A stretch of 64,000 nucleotides of DNA from Phenylobacterium aquaticum (GCA_947378305.1 CANCJJ010000005.1:62001-126000), one strand, 5' to 3'. Positions 7,606 through 16,716 are shown, numbered from the stretch's first letter. Translations and numbers: made by a program. The notes: generated by a model not told the origin, from the letters alone.

Positions 7606-8343
7606 ATGTTTGACCTGACAGGAAAGACGGCGCTTGTCACAGGCGCAACCGGGGGAATTGGGGCCGAAATCGCCCGGACCCTGCATGCCCAGGGCGCTCA
7701 TGTGGTTCTGTCTGGGACACGTGAGGCAGTCCTGGTCGATCTTGCCAGCGAGCTCGGGTCCCGGGTCTCTGTTGAGGTCGCGAATCTGTCAGAGTCTGAC
7801 TCCGTAGACGGTCTGGTGGGGCGGGCCGAGGCGGCGGCCGGGCAGCTTGATATTCTGGTTGCCAATGCGGGAATTACCCGCGACGGCCTGCTCATGCGGA
7901 TGAAGGATGAGGACTGGGAACAGGTCCTGAAGGTCAATCTTGAAAGCTATTTTCGGCTATCGCGTTCCGCCATGCGCGGGATGATGAAGAGACGCTTTGG
8001 CCGGATTATCGGAATCACCTCGGTCGTCGGGGTCATGGGCAATCCCGGGCAAACAAATTACGCGGCGTCGAAAGCGGGAATGATCGGCTTTTCCAAGGCA
8101 TTAGCTCAGGAAGTTGCATCCCGGGGGATTACCGTAAACTGCGTGGCACCCGGCTTTATCCAAAGCCCTATGACGGATGCGCTGAACGAAACCCAGAAGG
8201 GCCAGATCCTGACAACCATACCGGCTGGTCGCCTGGGGACCGGTTCGGAGGTCGCCGCAGCCTGTGCCTATCTGGCCAGCGACGAGGCTGCTTACATGAC
8301 GGGCCAGACCCTCCATGTGAATGGTGGCATGGCAATGATCTGA
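7606..8343 (+). CDS. fabG: 3-oxoacyl-ACP reductase
   Basis: A 245-residue short-chain dehydrogenase. The N-terminal NADP-binding TGATGGIGAEIA motif is at residues 12-23, NAG at 87-89, and the catalytic Ser139, Tyr152 and Lys156 (NYAASKAG) are all present. The ending YMTGQTLHVNGGMAM is standard for FabG. It reduces beta-ketoacyl-ACP in fatty acid elongation. A GAAGGAG site lies seven bases before the ATG. Position between fabD and acpP supports the FabG call among many SDR homologues. Confidence 0.95.
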   Translation: MFDLTGKTALVTGATGGIGAEIARTLHAQGAHVVLSGTREAVLVDLASELGSRVSVEVANLSESDSVDGLVGRAEAAAGQLDILVANAGITRDGLLMRMKDEDWEQVLKVNLESYFRLSRSAMRGMMKRRFGRIIGITSVVGVMGNPGQTNYAASKAGMIGFSKALAQEVASRGITVNCVAPGFIQSPMTDALNETQKGQILTTIPAGRLGTGSEVAAACAYLASDEAAYMTGQTLHVNGGMAMI

Positions 8344-8426
8344 TCGACTGGTCTAGTGCCAGCGAACATGATACGGCCAAGAGTGAGTGGCAGGGTGTTT
8401 CCCCCCAGCCCGAGTGCCGTGAGCGG

Positions 8427-8455
8427 TTGACATCCTGTCGCCGGTCACGGATGGA
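8427..8455 (+). promoter_or_regulatory. Candidate promoter of acpP
   Basis: A perfect TTGACA (8427-8432) lies 50 bases before the acpP start, in the 139-base gap after fabG. The expected -10 region (about 8449-8455, GGATGGATC) is a poor match, so this is a -35 based guess. A separate acpP promoter would fit the high demand for ACP. Confidence 0.35.
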
Positions 8456-8482
8456 TCAGTTGAACAGCAGGGGCCAAATATA

Positions 8483-8722
8483 ATGTCCGACATCCTCGAG
8501 CGCGTGCGCAAAATCGTCATCGAACATCTCGATGCCGATCCCGAAAAAGTAACCGAGAAGGCCAGCTTCATTGACGACCTGGGCGCAGACAGCCTGGACA
8601 ATGTCGAGCTGGTCATGGCCTTCGAAGAAGAGTTCGATATCGAAATCCCGGACGACGCAGCAGAGCACATCCAGACGGTTGGCGATGCGGTGAAGTTCAT
8701 CGGAGAGCGTCTGGGCGCCTAA
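8483..8722 (+). CDS. acpP: Acyl carrier protein
   Basis: The 79-residue acidic protein contains the [20 protein letters not shown] box with Ser37, the site that receives 4'-phosphopantetheine. It carries growing acyl chains in fatty acid synthesis and donates to lipid A and phospholipid synthesis. Size, charge and sequence match E. coli AcpP closely. An AGGGG ribosome-binding site lies before the ATG. It is followed by a hairpin before fabF that may raise its own transcript level. Confidence 0.98.
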   Translation: MSDILERVRKIVIEHLDADPEKVTEKASFIDDLGADSLDNVELVMAFEEEFDIEIPDDAAEHIQTVGDAVKFIGERLGA

Positions 8723-8749
8723 ATAGCCCGGAAGTCCTTGAAGATCTGG

Positions 8750-8789
8750 CCGCCGCGTCCCTTTGCTGAGGCGCGGCGGTCTGCGTTTT
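8750..8789 (+). terminator. Hairpin between acpP and fabF, possible attenuator
   Basis: An eight-base-pair GC-only stem (8750-8757 with 8772-8779) encloses a 14-base loop and is followed by TCTGCGTTTT. The T tract is short and delayed, so partial termination or mRNA 3'-end stabilisation is more likely than full termination. It would let acpP be made in excess of fabF. Confidence 0.5.
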
Positions 8790-8799
8790 GGAGCCCCCC

Positions 8800-10083
8800 A
8801 TGCGTCGTGTAGTCGTTACCGGGATTGGCCTTTTGACCCCCTTGGGGCAAGGCACAGAGCTGACTTGGGCCGCCATTCTGGCTGGAAAGTCCGGAGCAGG
8901 CCGAATCACAACCTTTGATCCTGAGGCCTATGGCTGTCAGGTCGCCTGCGAGGTGCCGCGTATTGATGGCCGCGGCGGCGGGGGGGCAGATATTCCCGGG
9001 TCTTTCGATCCGGATCAGACCATGCCGCCCAAGGATCAGCGCCGCGTCGATGACTTCATCCTCTACGCCGTGGCCGCGGCGGATGAGGCGGTCAAGGATT
9101 CTGGCTGGGTGCCCCAGACAGAGGAAGATTTCGAACGGACCGGCGTGATTATCGGCTCCGGTATTGGTGGTCTGGCCACCATTGAGCGGACCAGCGTCGA
9201 ACTGCACGAGAAGGGCCCCAGGCGGGTGAGCCCCTTCTTTATCCCGTCTGCCCTAATCAACCTTGCGTCCGGACAGGTCTCAATTCGTCATGGCTTCAAG
9301 GGTCCAAACCATTCTGTTGTGACGGCTTGTGCGACCGGTGCTCATGCCGTGGGCGATGCCGCCCGGATAATCAAATATGGCGATGCGGACGTCATGGTGG
9401 CCGGTGGGGCCGAGGCCTCGATCTGTCCCGTCGGGATTGCCGGTTTCATCGCCTGCCGCGCCATGTCGACAGGCTTCAATGATGCGCCTGAGCGTGCCAG
9501 CCGTCCCTATGACAAGGACCGCGACGGGTTTGTGATGGGCGAGGGCGCAGGTATTCTCGTGCTTGAGGAATATGAGCACGCGCGTGCACGCGGGGCGAAA
9601 ATCTATGCTGAGGTGGCAGGTTATGGAATGGCGGGCGACGCCTACCACATTACCGCGCCAGCAGAGGACGGCGATGGCGGCTTCCGCGCCATGCGGGCAG
9701 CCATGAAAGATGCGGGGGTGCTGCCTTCCGATATCGACTATATCAACGCTCATGGAACCTCGACCCCCCTTGGGGACGAGATTGAGCTTGGCGCGGTGAC
9801 ACGCTTGCTTGGAGACTCGGTTAAAGGGCTGACCATGAGTTCGACCAAGTCCTCCACTGGCCACTTGCTTGGCGCGGCGGGGGCCATTGAGGCCGCCTTC
9901 ACCTGCCTTGCCATCCGGGATCAGATTGCGCCTCCGACCATCAATCTTGAGAATCCCTCGGTGGAGACGGAAATCGATCTTGTTGCCAAGGTCGCAAAGC
10001 CCATGGCGATTGAGGTCGCCATGTCCAACAGCTTTGGCTTTGGCGGGACCAATGCCTCCGTGGTGTTCAAGAAGGTCTCGTGA
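8800..10083 (+). CDS. fabF: 3-oxoacyl-ACP synthase II
   Basis: The 427-residue protein begins MRRVVVTGIGLLTPLGQG. Cys177 in TACATGAHAVGDA is the nucleophile; the two histidines lie in INAHGTSTPLGDE and SSTKSSTGHLLGAAG. It condenses acyl-ACP with malonyl-ACP in chain elongation. An insert of about 15 residues (GRGGGGADIPGSFDPDQT, near 57-75) sits between the first two strands, slightly longer than in E. coli. Start at 8800 was chosen over an upstream TTG because it matches the family N-terminus and follows GGAG. mltG begins inside its stop codon. Confidence 0.96.
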   Translation: MRRVVVTGIGLLTPLGQGTELTWAAILAGKSGAGRITTFDPEAYGCQVACEVPRIDGRGGGGADIPGSFDPDQTMPPKDQRRVDDFILYAVAAADEAVKDSGWVPQTEEDFERTGVIIGSGIGGLATIERTSVELHEKGPRRVSPFFIPSALINLASGQVSIRHGFKGPNHSVVTACATGAHAVGDAARIIKYGDADVMVAGGAEASICPVGIAGFIACRAMSTGFNDAPERASRPYDKDRDGFVMGEGAGILVLEEYEHARARGAKIYAEVAGYGMAGDAYHITAPAEDGDGGFRAMRAAMKDAGVLPSDIDYINAHGTSTPLGDEIELGAVTRLLGDSVKGLTMSSTKSSTGHLLGAAGAIEAAFTCLAIRDQIAPPTINLENPSVETEIDLVAKVAKPMAIEVAMSNSFGFGGTNASVVFKKVS

Positions 10084-11054
10084 GAAGGCGCTCCAGGCCC
10101 AGCAAGACCGGGTTGATCCTGGGCCTAGGGCTGCTGATGGCTGCGGTCCTTGCGTGGTCTATTTTTGGTCCAGGACCTGCCGCGAAGGTTGGACCTGAAA
10201 CGACGAGCCAAGTGCAATCTGGCAGCAGCCTTTTGGAAATTGGGGCCCATCTTCAGGATGACGGGGTCATTTCCTCTCAATGGCTATTTGCTCTTGTTGC
10301 GAAGGCCAGTGGTGCCTCGGGGCATCTCAAAGCCGGTGAATATGCCTTTGTTAGTCAGGATTCCCTTGCACGGGTCATTCTCAAGCTCAGGGAAGGTCGG
10401 GTTGTCCGGCACCAGTTTACAGCTCCGGAGGGGCTGACCTCAGCAATGATCGTGGAGCGGCTTCAGACAGAGCCGGTGCTCACAGGGGCTGCAGACATAC
10501 CCCCTGAGGGGACGTTACTCCCGGAAACCTATCAGTTTTCCCGAGGTGAACCCCGCGCCGATGTTCTTGAGCGTATGCGCACAGCGCAATCAGACCTCCT
10601 GACCAGGCTATGGGCCAATCGCCAGTCTGGGCTTCCTTTCAAGTCGCCTATTGAAGCCGTAATTCTGGCGTCAATTGTTGAAAAAGAGACGGGAAAGGCC
10701 GACGAACGTCCAAAGGTCGCGGCTGTTTTCATAAACCGGCTCCGCCAGGGCATGCGCCTGCAAAGCGACCCGACCATTATTTATGGCATCAGCCAGGGTC
10801 GCCCTCTCGGGCGTGGCCTGACCGCGACCGAGCTTAGCCGGGCGGACCCCTATAATACCTACCGGATTGAAGGTCTTCCCCCGACGCCTATTGCCAATCC
10901 AGGACGAGCTGCCTTGGAAGCCGTGCTCAATCCGCCGGTCACGCAGGACCTCTATTTTGTGGCCGATGGGACGGGGGGACATGCCTTTGCCGCGACCCTG
11001 GCGGCCCATAATCGAAACGTCGCCGCCTGGCGGGAAATCGAACGAAGGCCTTAG
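10080..11054 (+). CDS. mltG: Endolytic transglycosylase MltG
   Basis: The 324-residue protein has a single membrane helix at about residues 10-29 after a basic RRRSRPSK N-terminus, then a LysM-like segment (SGSSLLEIGAHLQDDGVI) and the YceG-like catalytic domain. The active-site glutamate lies in ASIVEKETG near residue 201, with RLQSDPTIIYG following. MltG cuts nascent peptidoglycan strands in the periplasm and sets glycan length. The GTG start overlaps the fabF stop (GTGA), indicating coupling. A fab-mltG link is widespread in proteobacteria. Confidence 0.94.
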   Translation: MRRRSRPSKTGLILGLGLLMAAVLAWSIFGPGPAAKVGPETTSQVQSGSSLLEIGAHLQDDGVISSQWLFALVAKASGASGHLKAGEYAFVSQDSLARVILKLREGRVVRHQFTAPEGLTSAMIVERLQTEPVLTGAADIPPEGTLLPETYQFSRGEPRADVLERMRTAQSDLLTRLWANRQSGLPFKSPIEAVILASIVEKETGKADERPKVAAVFINRLRQGMRLQSDPTIIYGISQGRPLGRGLTATELSRADPYNTYRIEGLPPTPIANPGRAALEAVLNPPVTQDLYFVADGTGGHAFAATLAAHNRNVAAWREIERRP

Positions 11055-11126
11055 CCTTAATCTACCAGAGGCTGTATCCGAGGCCTTGCCTTGGTGCCGC
11101 CCTCCACCCCAAGTTTTGAGTAGACC

Positions 11127-11795
11127 ATGACCGAGCCCGATGATCACGCCAAACCCTGGGAAACGGAACGTCGTGGGCTCTTGCTCTTGATGTCCAGCCC
11201 GTCGGGTGCCGGAAAGACGTCTCTGTCACGCCGCCTGGTCGCTGACTACTCCGGGGTAAGGCTCTCCATTTCGGCCACGACGCGGGCACCCCGTCCGGGG
11301 GAAATGGAGGGGCGCGAATACTATTTCGTTGACGATAAGGAGTTTGACCGTCGGGTTGAGGCGGGGGAGATGCTGGAATGGGCACGGGTGCATGACCACA
11401 AGTACGGTACGCCGCGTGGTCCTGTCGAAGCAGCCCTTAAAGCCGGGGATGACGTTCTCTTTGACATTGACTGGCAGGGCGCTGCCCAGGTCCGCAATGC
11501 CATGCCCGAGGACAGTGTTTCTGTCTTCATTCTGCCACCGTCCTGGCCCGATCTGTCGCGCAGGCTGCATGCCCGTGCTCAGGACAGCGAGGAGATCATC
11601 CAGCGCCGCCTGGATCGTGGGCGTGAGGAGGTGGAGCACTGGACGGAATACGACTATGTCATTGTTAACAAGAATTTCGACCGAGCCTATGCCGACCTGA
11701 CCCACATCTATCGGGCCGAGCGCATGAAGCCGGAGCGTAACTCCTGGCTGCCTGATTTTGTCGCTGACCTTCGCCAGCAATCTGTCACCAGCTGA
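11127..11795 (+). CDS. gmk: Guanylate kinase
   Basis: The 222-residue protein carries the P-loop SSPSGAGKTSL at about residues 23-33, then SISATTRAPRPGEMEGREYYFV, which binds GMP, and DVLFDIDWQGAAQVR. It phosphorylates GMP to GDP. Length is slightly above the 207 of E. coli because of an N-terminal extension rich in acidic residues. It lies 72 bases after mltG on the same strand. The lid region RLHARAQDSEEIIQRRL is intact. Confidence 0.96.
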   Translation: MTEPDDHAKPWETERRGLLLLMSSPSGAGKTSLSRRLVADYSGVRLSISATTRAPRPGEMEGREYYFVDDKEFDRRVEAGEMLEWARVHDHKYGTPRGPVEAALKAGDDVLFDIDWQGAAQVRNAMPEDSVSVFILPPSWPDLSRRLHARAQDSEEIIQRRLDRGREEVEHWTEYDYVIVNKNFDRAYADLTHIYRAERMKPERNSWLPDFVADLRQQSVTS

Positions 11796-11812
11796 GATGA
11801 ATGAGGTCTGAG

Positions 11813-11995
11813 ATGGGTGAGCCCAAGGGTAAGCGAGACTTTCGCGATAATCCGCGCTTGGATCCCCGGGAGCGGCATCAACTGGAATACTGGGCCAAGA
11901 GGTGGGGCGTTACCCACGACCAAATTCTAGCTGCCGACCGAAAGGTCGGGCATGGAATCAAGGATATTGCCGGGGAGCTTGGCAAGCGTCGCTGA
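11813..11995 (+). CDS. DUF3606 protein
   Basis: A 60-residue basic protein with HQLEYWAKRWGVTHDQILAA and a VGHGIKDIAGELGK ending, the compact helical pattern of DUF3606. Proteins of this family are common in alphaproteobacteria and have no known biochemical role. The ATG at 11813 was chosen over one four codons upstream because a GAGG site lies seven bases before it. It lies just after gmk and ends before an aldo/keto reductase on the same strand. Confidence 0.8.
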   Translation: MGEPKGKRDFRDNPRLDPRERHQLEYWAKRWGVTHDQILAADRKVGHGIKDIAGELGKRR

Positions 11996-12020
11996 GCCAG
12001 GATCGATTGGGGGAAGTGTG

Positions 12021-13001
12021 ATGGATACGCGCAAAATTGGTGATCTTGAGGTTTCGGCCATCGGCCTTGGATGCATGAGCCTGTCCCAGGCCTATGGACC
12101 CCCGCCGCCGCGTGAACAGGCTGAAGCTGTCCTGAACGGTGCCTTGGAGGCTGGGTATACCTTCTTCGATACCGCAGCCGTGTATGGGCTCGGCCATAAC
12201 GAAACCCTCATTGGCGAAGTCATTGGTAACCGTCGCAATGAGTTTGTCCTGGCGTCCAAATGCGGTCTGTCGCGAGGTACGCAAAGGGAACTCAATGGCC
12301 ATCCTGACGTTCTCAAGGAGACCTGCGAGCTCAGCCTTAAGCGTCTGAAGACCGATGTCATTGACCTCTACTACCTTCATCGGTGGGACAAGCGGGTGCC
12401 CATTGAGGAGAGTGTGGGCGGTCTGGCTGACCTGGTGGCGGAAGGCAAGATCAGGCACATTGGGCTGTCAGAAGTCTCGGCACCAACCTTGCGGCGCGCG
12501 CATGCGGTTCATCCGATTGCGGCCCTGCAGACCGAGTATTCCCCATGGACCCGAAACCCCGAGATTGCTGTGCTGGATGCCTGCCGTGAGCTTGGGGTGG
12601 CATTCGTGGCCTTTAGCCCCGTGGGGCGGGGCTTTTTGGCCGGTGGAGTTCGTGACGTTGAAAGCCTAGGTGAGGGCGATTTCCGCACAGGCATGCCGCG
12701 GTTTCTGGGGGAGGCCTTCCGCGCAAACCTGGACATGCTGGCTCGCTTTGAAGCGATTTCGCGGGATGCCAATTGCACCCCGGCGCAACTTTGCATGGCT
12801 TGGTTGCTTCAGAAGGACCCGAATATCATTCCAATTCCCGGAACGTCGCGACCTGACCACATGCGCGAAAATGCAGGCGCAGCCTCGGTGGTCCTGTCTG
12901 CTGACGTTATGGCCCGGGTTGAGGCGACCGTGAATGCTGCAACCGTCACAGGTTCGCGCTATGGCGAGGCCATGCAGGCCTCTGTCGACACTGAGGGCTG
13001 A
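12021..13001 (+). CDS. Aldo/keto reductase
   Basis: The 326-residue protein is a TIM-barrel aldo/keto reductase. The catalytic tetrad is visible as Asp50 and Tyr55 (FFDTAAVYG), Lys80 (VLASKCG) and His120 (YYLHRWD). The C-terminal SIPIPGTSRPDHMRENAGA-like segment binds the NADPH 2'-phosphate. It most resembles the YghZ/AKR13-type reductases acting on small aldehydes or sugar breakdown products; the substrate is unknown. It follows the DUF3606 gene by 25 bases and ends at a strong hairpin. Confidence 0.9.
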   Translation: MDTRKIGDLEVSAIGLGCMSLSQAYGPPPPREQAEAVLNGALEAGYTFFDTAAVYGLGHNETLIGEVIGNRRNEFVLASKCGLSRGTQRELNGHPDVLKETCELSLKRLKTDVIDLYYLHRWDKRVPIEESVGGLADLVAEGKIRHIGLSEVSAPTLRRAHAVHPIAALQTEYSPWTRNPEIAVLDACRELGVAFVAFSPVGRGFLAGGVRDVESLGEGDFRTGMPRFLGEAFRANLDMLARFEAISRDANCTPAQLCMAWLLQKDPNIIPIPGTSRPDHMRENAGAASVVLSADVMARVEATVNAATVTGSRYGEAMQASVDTEG

Positions 13002-13007
13002 TCAAAC

Positions 13008-13042
13008 AAGAAAGGCCGCCCGAATCTGGGCGGCCTTTCCAA
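13008..13042. terminator. Terminator between convergent genes
   Basis: An eleven-base-pair perfect stem (13011-13021 with 13028-13038) ends in AAA on one side and TTT on the other, so it could stop transcription from both the aldo/keto reductase (plus) and the Ala-rich lipoprotein (minus). Confidence 0.75.
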
Positions 13043-13070
13043 TACCGTCTTGGTGGTTACCCTAAATAAC

Positions 13071-13310
13071 CTACTTCTTTTCAGCCATGGCGGCGGCGGC
13101 CGCGGGGGCCGGTGCCATGGCAGCATCAGCTGCGGGTGCTGTGGCGGCAGCTGCGGCTTCAGCCGCTGCAGGCGCTGCGGGATCGGCGGCTGGAGCTGCT
13201 GCGGCCGGAGTCGCATCTGCGGCGGGAGCTGGTGCTTCCGCGGGCTTGCTGCAAGCCGTGAGCGTGGCGACGGCGGCCATGGCGACGAGGGTCAAGGCGA
13301 CTTTTTTCAT
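13071..13310 (-). CDS. Alanine/proline-rich lipoprotein
   Basis: The 79-residue protein starts MKKVALTLVAMAAVATLTAC: a basic tip, a hydrophobic segment and a lipobox LTAC with the lipid-bearing cysteine at residue 20. The mature part is almost only Ala and Pro with a few Asp, Glu and Lys. This makes it a likely extended spacer lipoprotein attached to a membrane. No domain is visible. The low complexity means family searches will be uninformative. Downstream lies a hairpin shared with the convergent reductase gene. Confidence 0.75.
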   Translation of the reverse strand: MKKVALTLVAMAAVATLTACSKPAEAPAPAADATPAAAAPAADPAAPAAAEAAAAATAPAADAAMAPAPAAAAAMAEKK

Positions 13311-13481
13311 TTCGGTCTTCTCCCGGTATGCCTTTGACGGTGGTCCAGGTCCACGATGGAGACGGACTCAGCCCAAGGACGCCTTAAGGATTAGGCCCCG
13401 GTGGCAGGTTGATCAAGCTTTCGTGAGCAGGGCAATTCCCCGCCTTGCGCCTTCAGATCGACAGTTCTCACGCCCGGATAG

Positions 13482-14291
13482 CTATAGGGATGCCGCCAGA
13501 GCCAAAAACCCTTCGATGCTGATCGTCTCAGCGCGCGCATCGGGGGATATCCCGGCCTTTATACAGAGGGCCTCACCTCCGAGGGTTTTCAGGCTCGATC
13601 GCAGCATTTTCCGTCTCTGGCCAAAGGCGGCAGCGGTGACCTTTTGCAAGGCGTCCAGCAGGCCCGGGGATGGACGGTCTGGACGGGGTATCAGATGCAC
13701 AACTGCCGAAGCCACCTTGGGGGGAGGGGTAAAGGCCTTGGCCGGGAGGTCCATTACGAGCCTCGCCTGACACGTGGCCTGGGCGATCACGGCCAGGCGG
13801 CCATAGGCTTCACTATTGACTGGGGCGATGATCCTTTCAGCCACCTCTTTCTGGAACATGAGGGTCATGCTTACGGGCTGGAAGGCTTGGGTCATCCACT
13901 TGATCAGCAGGGGCGTTCCGACATTGTAGGGCAGGTTGGCAACGATCGCAGTTGGGACGGCCTCTGCCAGCTGGCCTTCGTCAACCGTCAGGGCGTCTTC
14001 GAAAACCAGGCGCAGGCGGCCATCTGCCGCTTCGGAAACCTCATTGAGCAGGACTTCAAACCGCCGGTCCTTCTCGATCGCAACAACATCAGCGCCTGTC
14101 TCCAGCAGGGCGCGCGTCAGGCCACCGGGGCCCGGCCCCACCTCTATAACGCGGACCCCAGGTTTCAGATCCGCCAGCCGGACAATTTTGCGCGTGATAT
14201 TTAGGTCCAGCAGAAAGTGCTGGCCAAAGGTCTTATTGGCCATAAGCCCATGCTGGGCCAGACTCTCACTGATATTGGGGAGTGGCTTCAT
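13482..14291 (-). CDS. rsmA: 16S rRNA dimethyladenosine transferase
   Basis: The 269-residue protein has the KsgA fold: ANKTFGQHFLLDLNI near residues 18-32, the AdoMet motif VIEVGPGPGGLTRAL, and the catalytic NLPYNVGTPLL. It dimethylates two adjacent adenines in the 3' end of 16S rRNA during 30S maturation. The small C-terminal helical domain with FGQRRKMLRSSLK is present. It ends the lptF-lptG-lptD-surA-pdxA-rsmA operon, starting inside the pdxA stop (ATGA). This order is common in alphaproteobacteria. Confidence 0.96.
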   Translation of the reverse strand: MKPLPNISESLAQHGLMANKTFGQHFLLDLNITRKIVRLADLKPGVRVIEVGPGPGGLTRALLETGADVVAIEKDRRFEVLLNEVSEAADGRLRLVFEDALTVDEGQLAEAVPTAIVANLPYNVGTPLLIKWMTQAFQPVSMTLMFQKEVAERIIAPVNSEAYGRLAVIAQATCQARLVMDLPAKAFTPPPKVASAVVHLIPRPDRPSPGLLDALQKVTAAAFGQRRKMLRSSLKTLGGEALCIKAGISPDARAETISIEGFLALAASL

Positions 14292-15292
14292 CTCGCTCGC
14301 CGTGCGGCCAAGGCGGCAGCGGTCTTAATGGCGGCGATAAGGCTATCCGGCCGGGCGATGTCCTGGCCGACAATGTCAAAAGCGGTCCCATGATCTGGTG
14401 AGGTACGCACGATCGGCAGACCCAGGGTGACATTCACACCCCCCCAGAAATCGAGCATCTTGATCGGAATGAGGGCCTGATCGTGATACATGCAAATAAC
14501 AGCGTCATATCGCGACCGCATGTCCGGGCTGAAGAGGCTGTCGGAGGGGGCTGGACCTGTCACATTCAGGCCTTGGGACTTTAATGCTGCCACGGCTGGC
14601 GCAATGATTTCAATGTCTTCGCGGCCAATAGTGCCATTTTCCCCGGCGTGGGGATTTAGTGCGGCAATAGCAAGCCGGGGAGCCTGAATGCCGAAATCCT
14701 GCATGAGGGCATGGGCGGTCACCTGGGCCGTATGGATGATCCCGGCTTCCGTAATGTGATTGGGGACCTCTGCCAGGGGCAGATGGACGGTCACAAGAGC
14801 GACCCGCAAATCCTGAGCAATGAGCATCATCACCGGGCCTCTGGGGCCCGCATGCCGCACTTCGCGGGTCAGATCGCCCAAGAACTCGGTGTGCCCCGGA
14901 AACTTGAAGCCCCCTGCATAGAGACTGGCCTTGGCGATCGGGGCTGTCACCAGCCCCGATGCCTCGCCTTCGGCGACAAGCCTGACCCCAGTTTCGATCC
15001 ACTGAATGATGCTTTTACCGGCTGTCAGCGATGGCTGACCGGGCCTTGCGGGTTCGGGTAATGGAAGGTTCAGGACCGGCAAGGAGCTCTTGAACCTCAG
15101 GTGGGTTTCGGCCGGTGCCTTGATCTCATGGGCGTCTACCCCGAGGGCGACCAGATCCCCGATGACGAAAAATTTCGGCCCAGTGTCTCGCAGGGCCTGC
15201 CAGGCCTTGAGGATGATCTCAGGTCCGATCCCTGCCGGATCGCCCAGGGTCAGGCAGAGGGGCAGGGGCTCTGGAACCATAGGGGTTGTCAT
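14288..15292 (-). CDS. pdxA: 4-hydroxythreonine-4-phosphate dehydrogenase
   Basis: The 334-residue protein begins LCLTLGDPAGIGPEII, the PdxA signature, and retains GHTEFLGDL, LNPHAGENG and MYHDQALIPIK, the metal- and substrate-binding histidine segments. It oxidises 4-phosphohydroxy-threonine in the DXP-dependent pyridoxal phosphate pathway. It is sandwiched between surA and rsmA in the same order as in E. coli. GGGAG lies before the ATG. Confidence 0.95.
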   Translation of the reverse strand: MTTPMVPEPLPLCLTLGDPAGIGPEIILKAWQALRDTGPKFFVIGDLVALGVDAHEIKAPAETHLRFKSSLPVLNLPLPEPARPGQPSLTAGKSIIQWIETGVRLVAEGEASGLVTAPIAKASLYAGGFKFPGHTEFLGDLTREVRHAGPRGPVMMLIAQDLRVALVTVHLPLAEVPNHITEAGIIHTAQVTAHALMQDFGIQAPRLAIAALNPHAGENGTIGREDIEIIAPAVAALKSQGLNVTGPAPSDSLFSPDMRSRYDAVICMYHDQALIPIKMLDFWGGVNVTLGLPIVRTSPDHGTAFDIVGQDIARPDSLIAAIKTAAALAARRAR

Positions 15293-15318
15293 GGGCTAAA
15301 GTCTCCCAGACTGAAACA

Positions 15319-16644
15319 TCAACGCGTTTCGACGGTCGCTGAATTCCTCAGGTCGCGCATGTAGCGCCTGGATATCATGCTCAATTGCTGGCCATAGAGG
15401 CGGCTCTCAATCTGGTCATGGCTCGCGGCCTGTTCTCCGGCTGAACTCTTTTGGCAAATCGCCAGGATATGCAATCCGGCAATGGTCCGAATGGGCTCAG
15501 AAATCTGGCCCGGCTGCAGACGTTCGGCCACGGCGCGAAAATCCGGTGCGAGATCCTTGATTTCAGCCTCGCCGAGATCCCCGGCGATCACCCCGGGGAC
15601 CGTGGCAGCCTTGGTTTCGAGATCGTCGCATCCGGTTATCTGACCGCGAAGGGCCATCAACTGGGTTCTGGCCGCATCAAGAACCGCTTGCGGAGCGGTC
15701 TGTGGCAGGGCGACCGCAGCCTGTTTGATGTGCACAATCGAGGCATTGGCACCGGAGCGCTTGTCCCGCAGAAAGACGATATAGACTCCATCATGAACCG
15801 CGATTGGCTTGGAAAGCTGACCGGGCCGCATTTGCTCAAGAGCGGTATCAACCTCTGCGGGCATTTCACCCTGGCTGATCCAGCCGACCTCCCCGCCACT
15901 TGCCGCGCTGGCGGACCCCGAGAATTGCCGGGCGACGGCTGCGAAGGGGGCACCTTGCTGGAGTTGGGCCACCAATTGATTGGCCCCGTTTACCGCGACA
16001 TCCATCCCGCCCACGCGGTTGGCATCGAGGAAGACCTCTGAAATCTGGAACTGTGCCTTTGTCGCAGAGGCGGCGATGTGCTGCATCTGGGCCTTTATCT
16101 GATCCTCGCCGATCCGCAGGCGCGAGCCATATCTACCGCGAATCCACCTCTGCCAGCTGACCTGGGCGCGGATTTGCTGCCGCAGCGTGTCTGGCCCGAT
16201 GCCTTGGGATGCCAATTGGTCCGTAAATTGGTTGGCCGAGAGGTTGTTCTGCCGAGCCATATCGGAGACTTCCTGGGTAACCTCCTCGTCGGAGATAATC
16301 AGGTCAATCTTCTGCTCCTTGGCGACCCGGCGAAGTTCGTGAAGCTGAATGCGCTCATCGACGAGGCCAACCAGGGCCTCACGTTGGAATTGTTGAAGGT
16401 TCTCGGCAGTTGGCTGAACCCCAGACGTCGCAATCATCAGTCGCATGCGCTGAGACAGGTCAAAGGTCGAAATAATCTCGTCGTTGACCACGGCGGCAAC
16501 GGATTCATTCATGCCGGTCGGAGAAGCGGCTGCGGGCTTGGCTTCCGGCGACTGTGCAAGGGACGATCCCGCAAGGCAGGCCACAGCCATCGTCACCAGC
16601 AGCCCGCGTGCCGTCTGCACTTTTGATCTTCCGGAGCGCATCAT
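15319..16644 (-). CDS. surA: Periplasmic chaperone/peptidyl-prolyl isomerase SurA
   Basis: The 441-residue protein starts with a signal peptide (residues 1-30, ending SSLAQ). The N-terminal SurA chaperone domain includes NESVAAVVNDEIISTFDLSQR near 45-65, followed by a long helical region and two parvulin-type segments: one at about 190-290 (ISEVFLDANR, FSGSASAASGGEVGWISQGE) and a weaker one at 290-400. SurA escorts beta-barrel proteins to the BAM complex, fitting with lptD upstream. The second ATG codon directly after the first could also serve as start. Confidence 0.93.
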   Translation of the reverse strand: MMRSGRSKVQTARGLLVTMAVACLAGSSLAQSPEAKPAAASPTGMNESVAAVVNDEIISTFDLSQRMRLMIATSGVQPTAENLQQFQREALVGLVDERIQLHELRRVAKEQKIDLIISDEEVTQEVSDMARQNNLSANQFTDQLASQGIGPDTLRQQIRAQVSWQRWIRGRYGSRLRIGEDQIKAQMQHIAASATKAQFQISEVFLDANRVGGMDVAVNGANQLVAQLQQGAPFAAVARQFSGSASAASGGEVGWISQGEMPAEVDTALEQMRPGQLSKPIAVHDGVYIVFLRDKRSGANASIVHIKQAAVALPQTAPQAVLDAARTQLMALRGQITGCDDLETKAATVPGVIAGDLGEAEIKDLAPDFRAVAERLQPGQISEPIRTIAGLHILAICQKSSAGEQAASHDQIESRLYGQQLSMISRRYMRDLRNSATVETR

Positions 16645-16716
16645 GAAAAGGGGGCCTTCCTGGAACTCTTGGTCTTGCTGCTTAGGTCTGAAATGTGTCG
16701 ATCAAATGGACAATAG

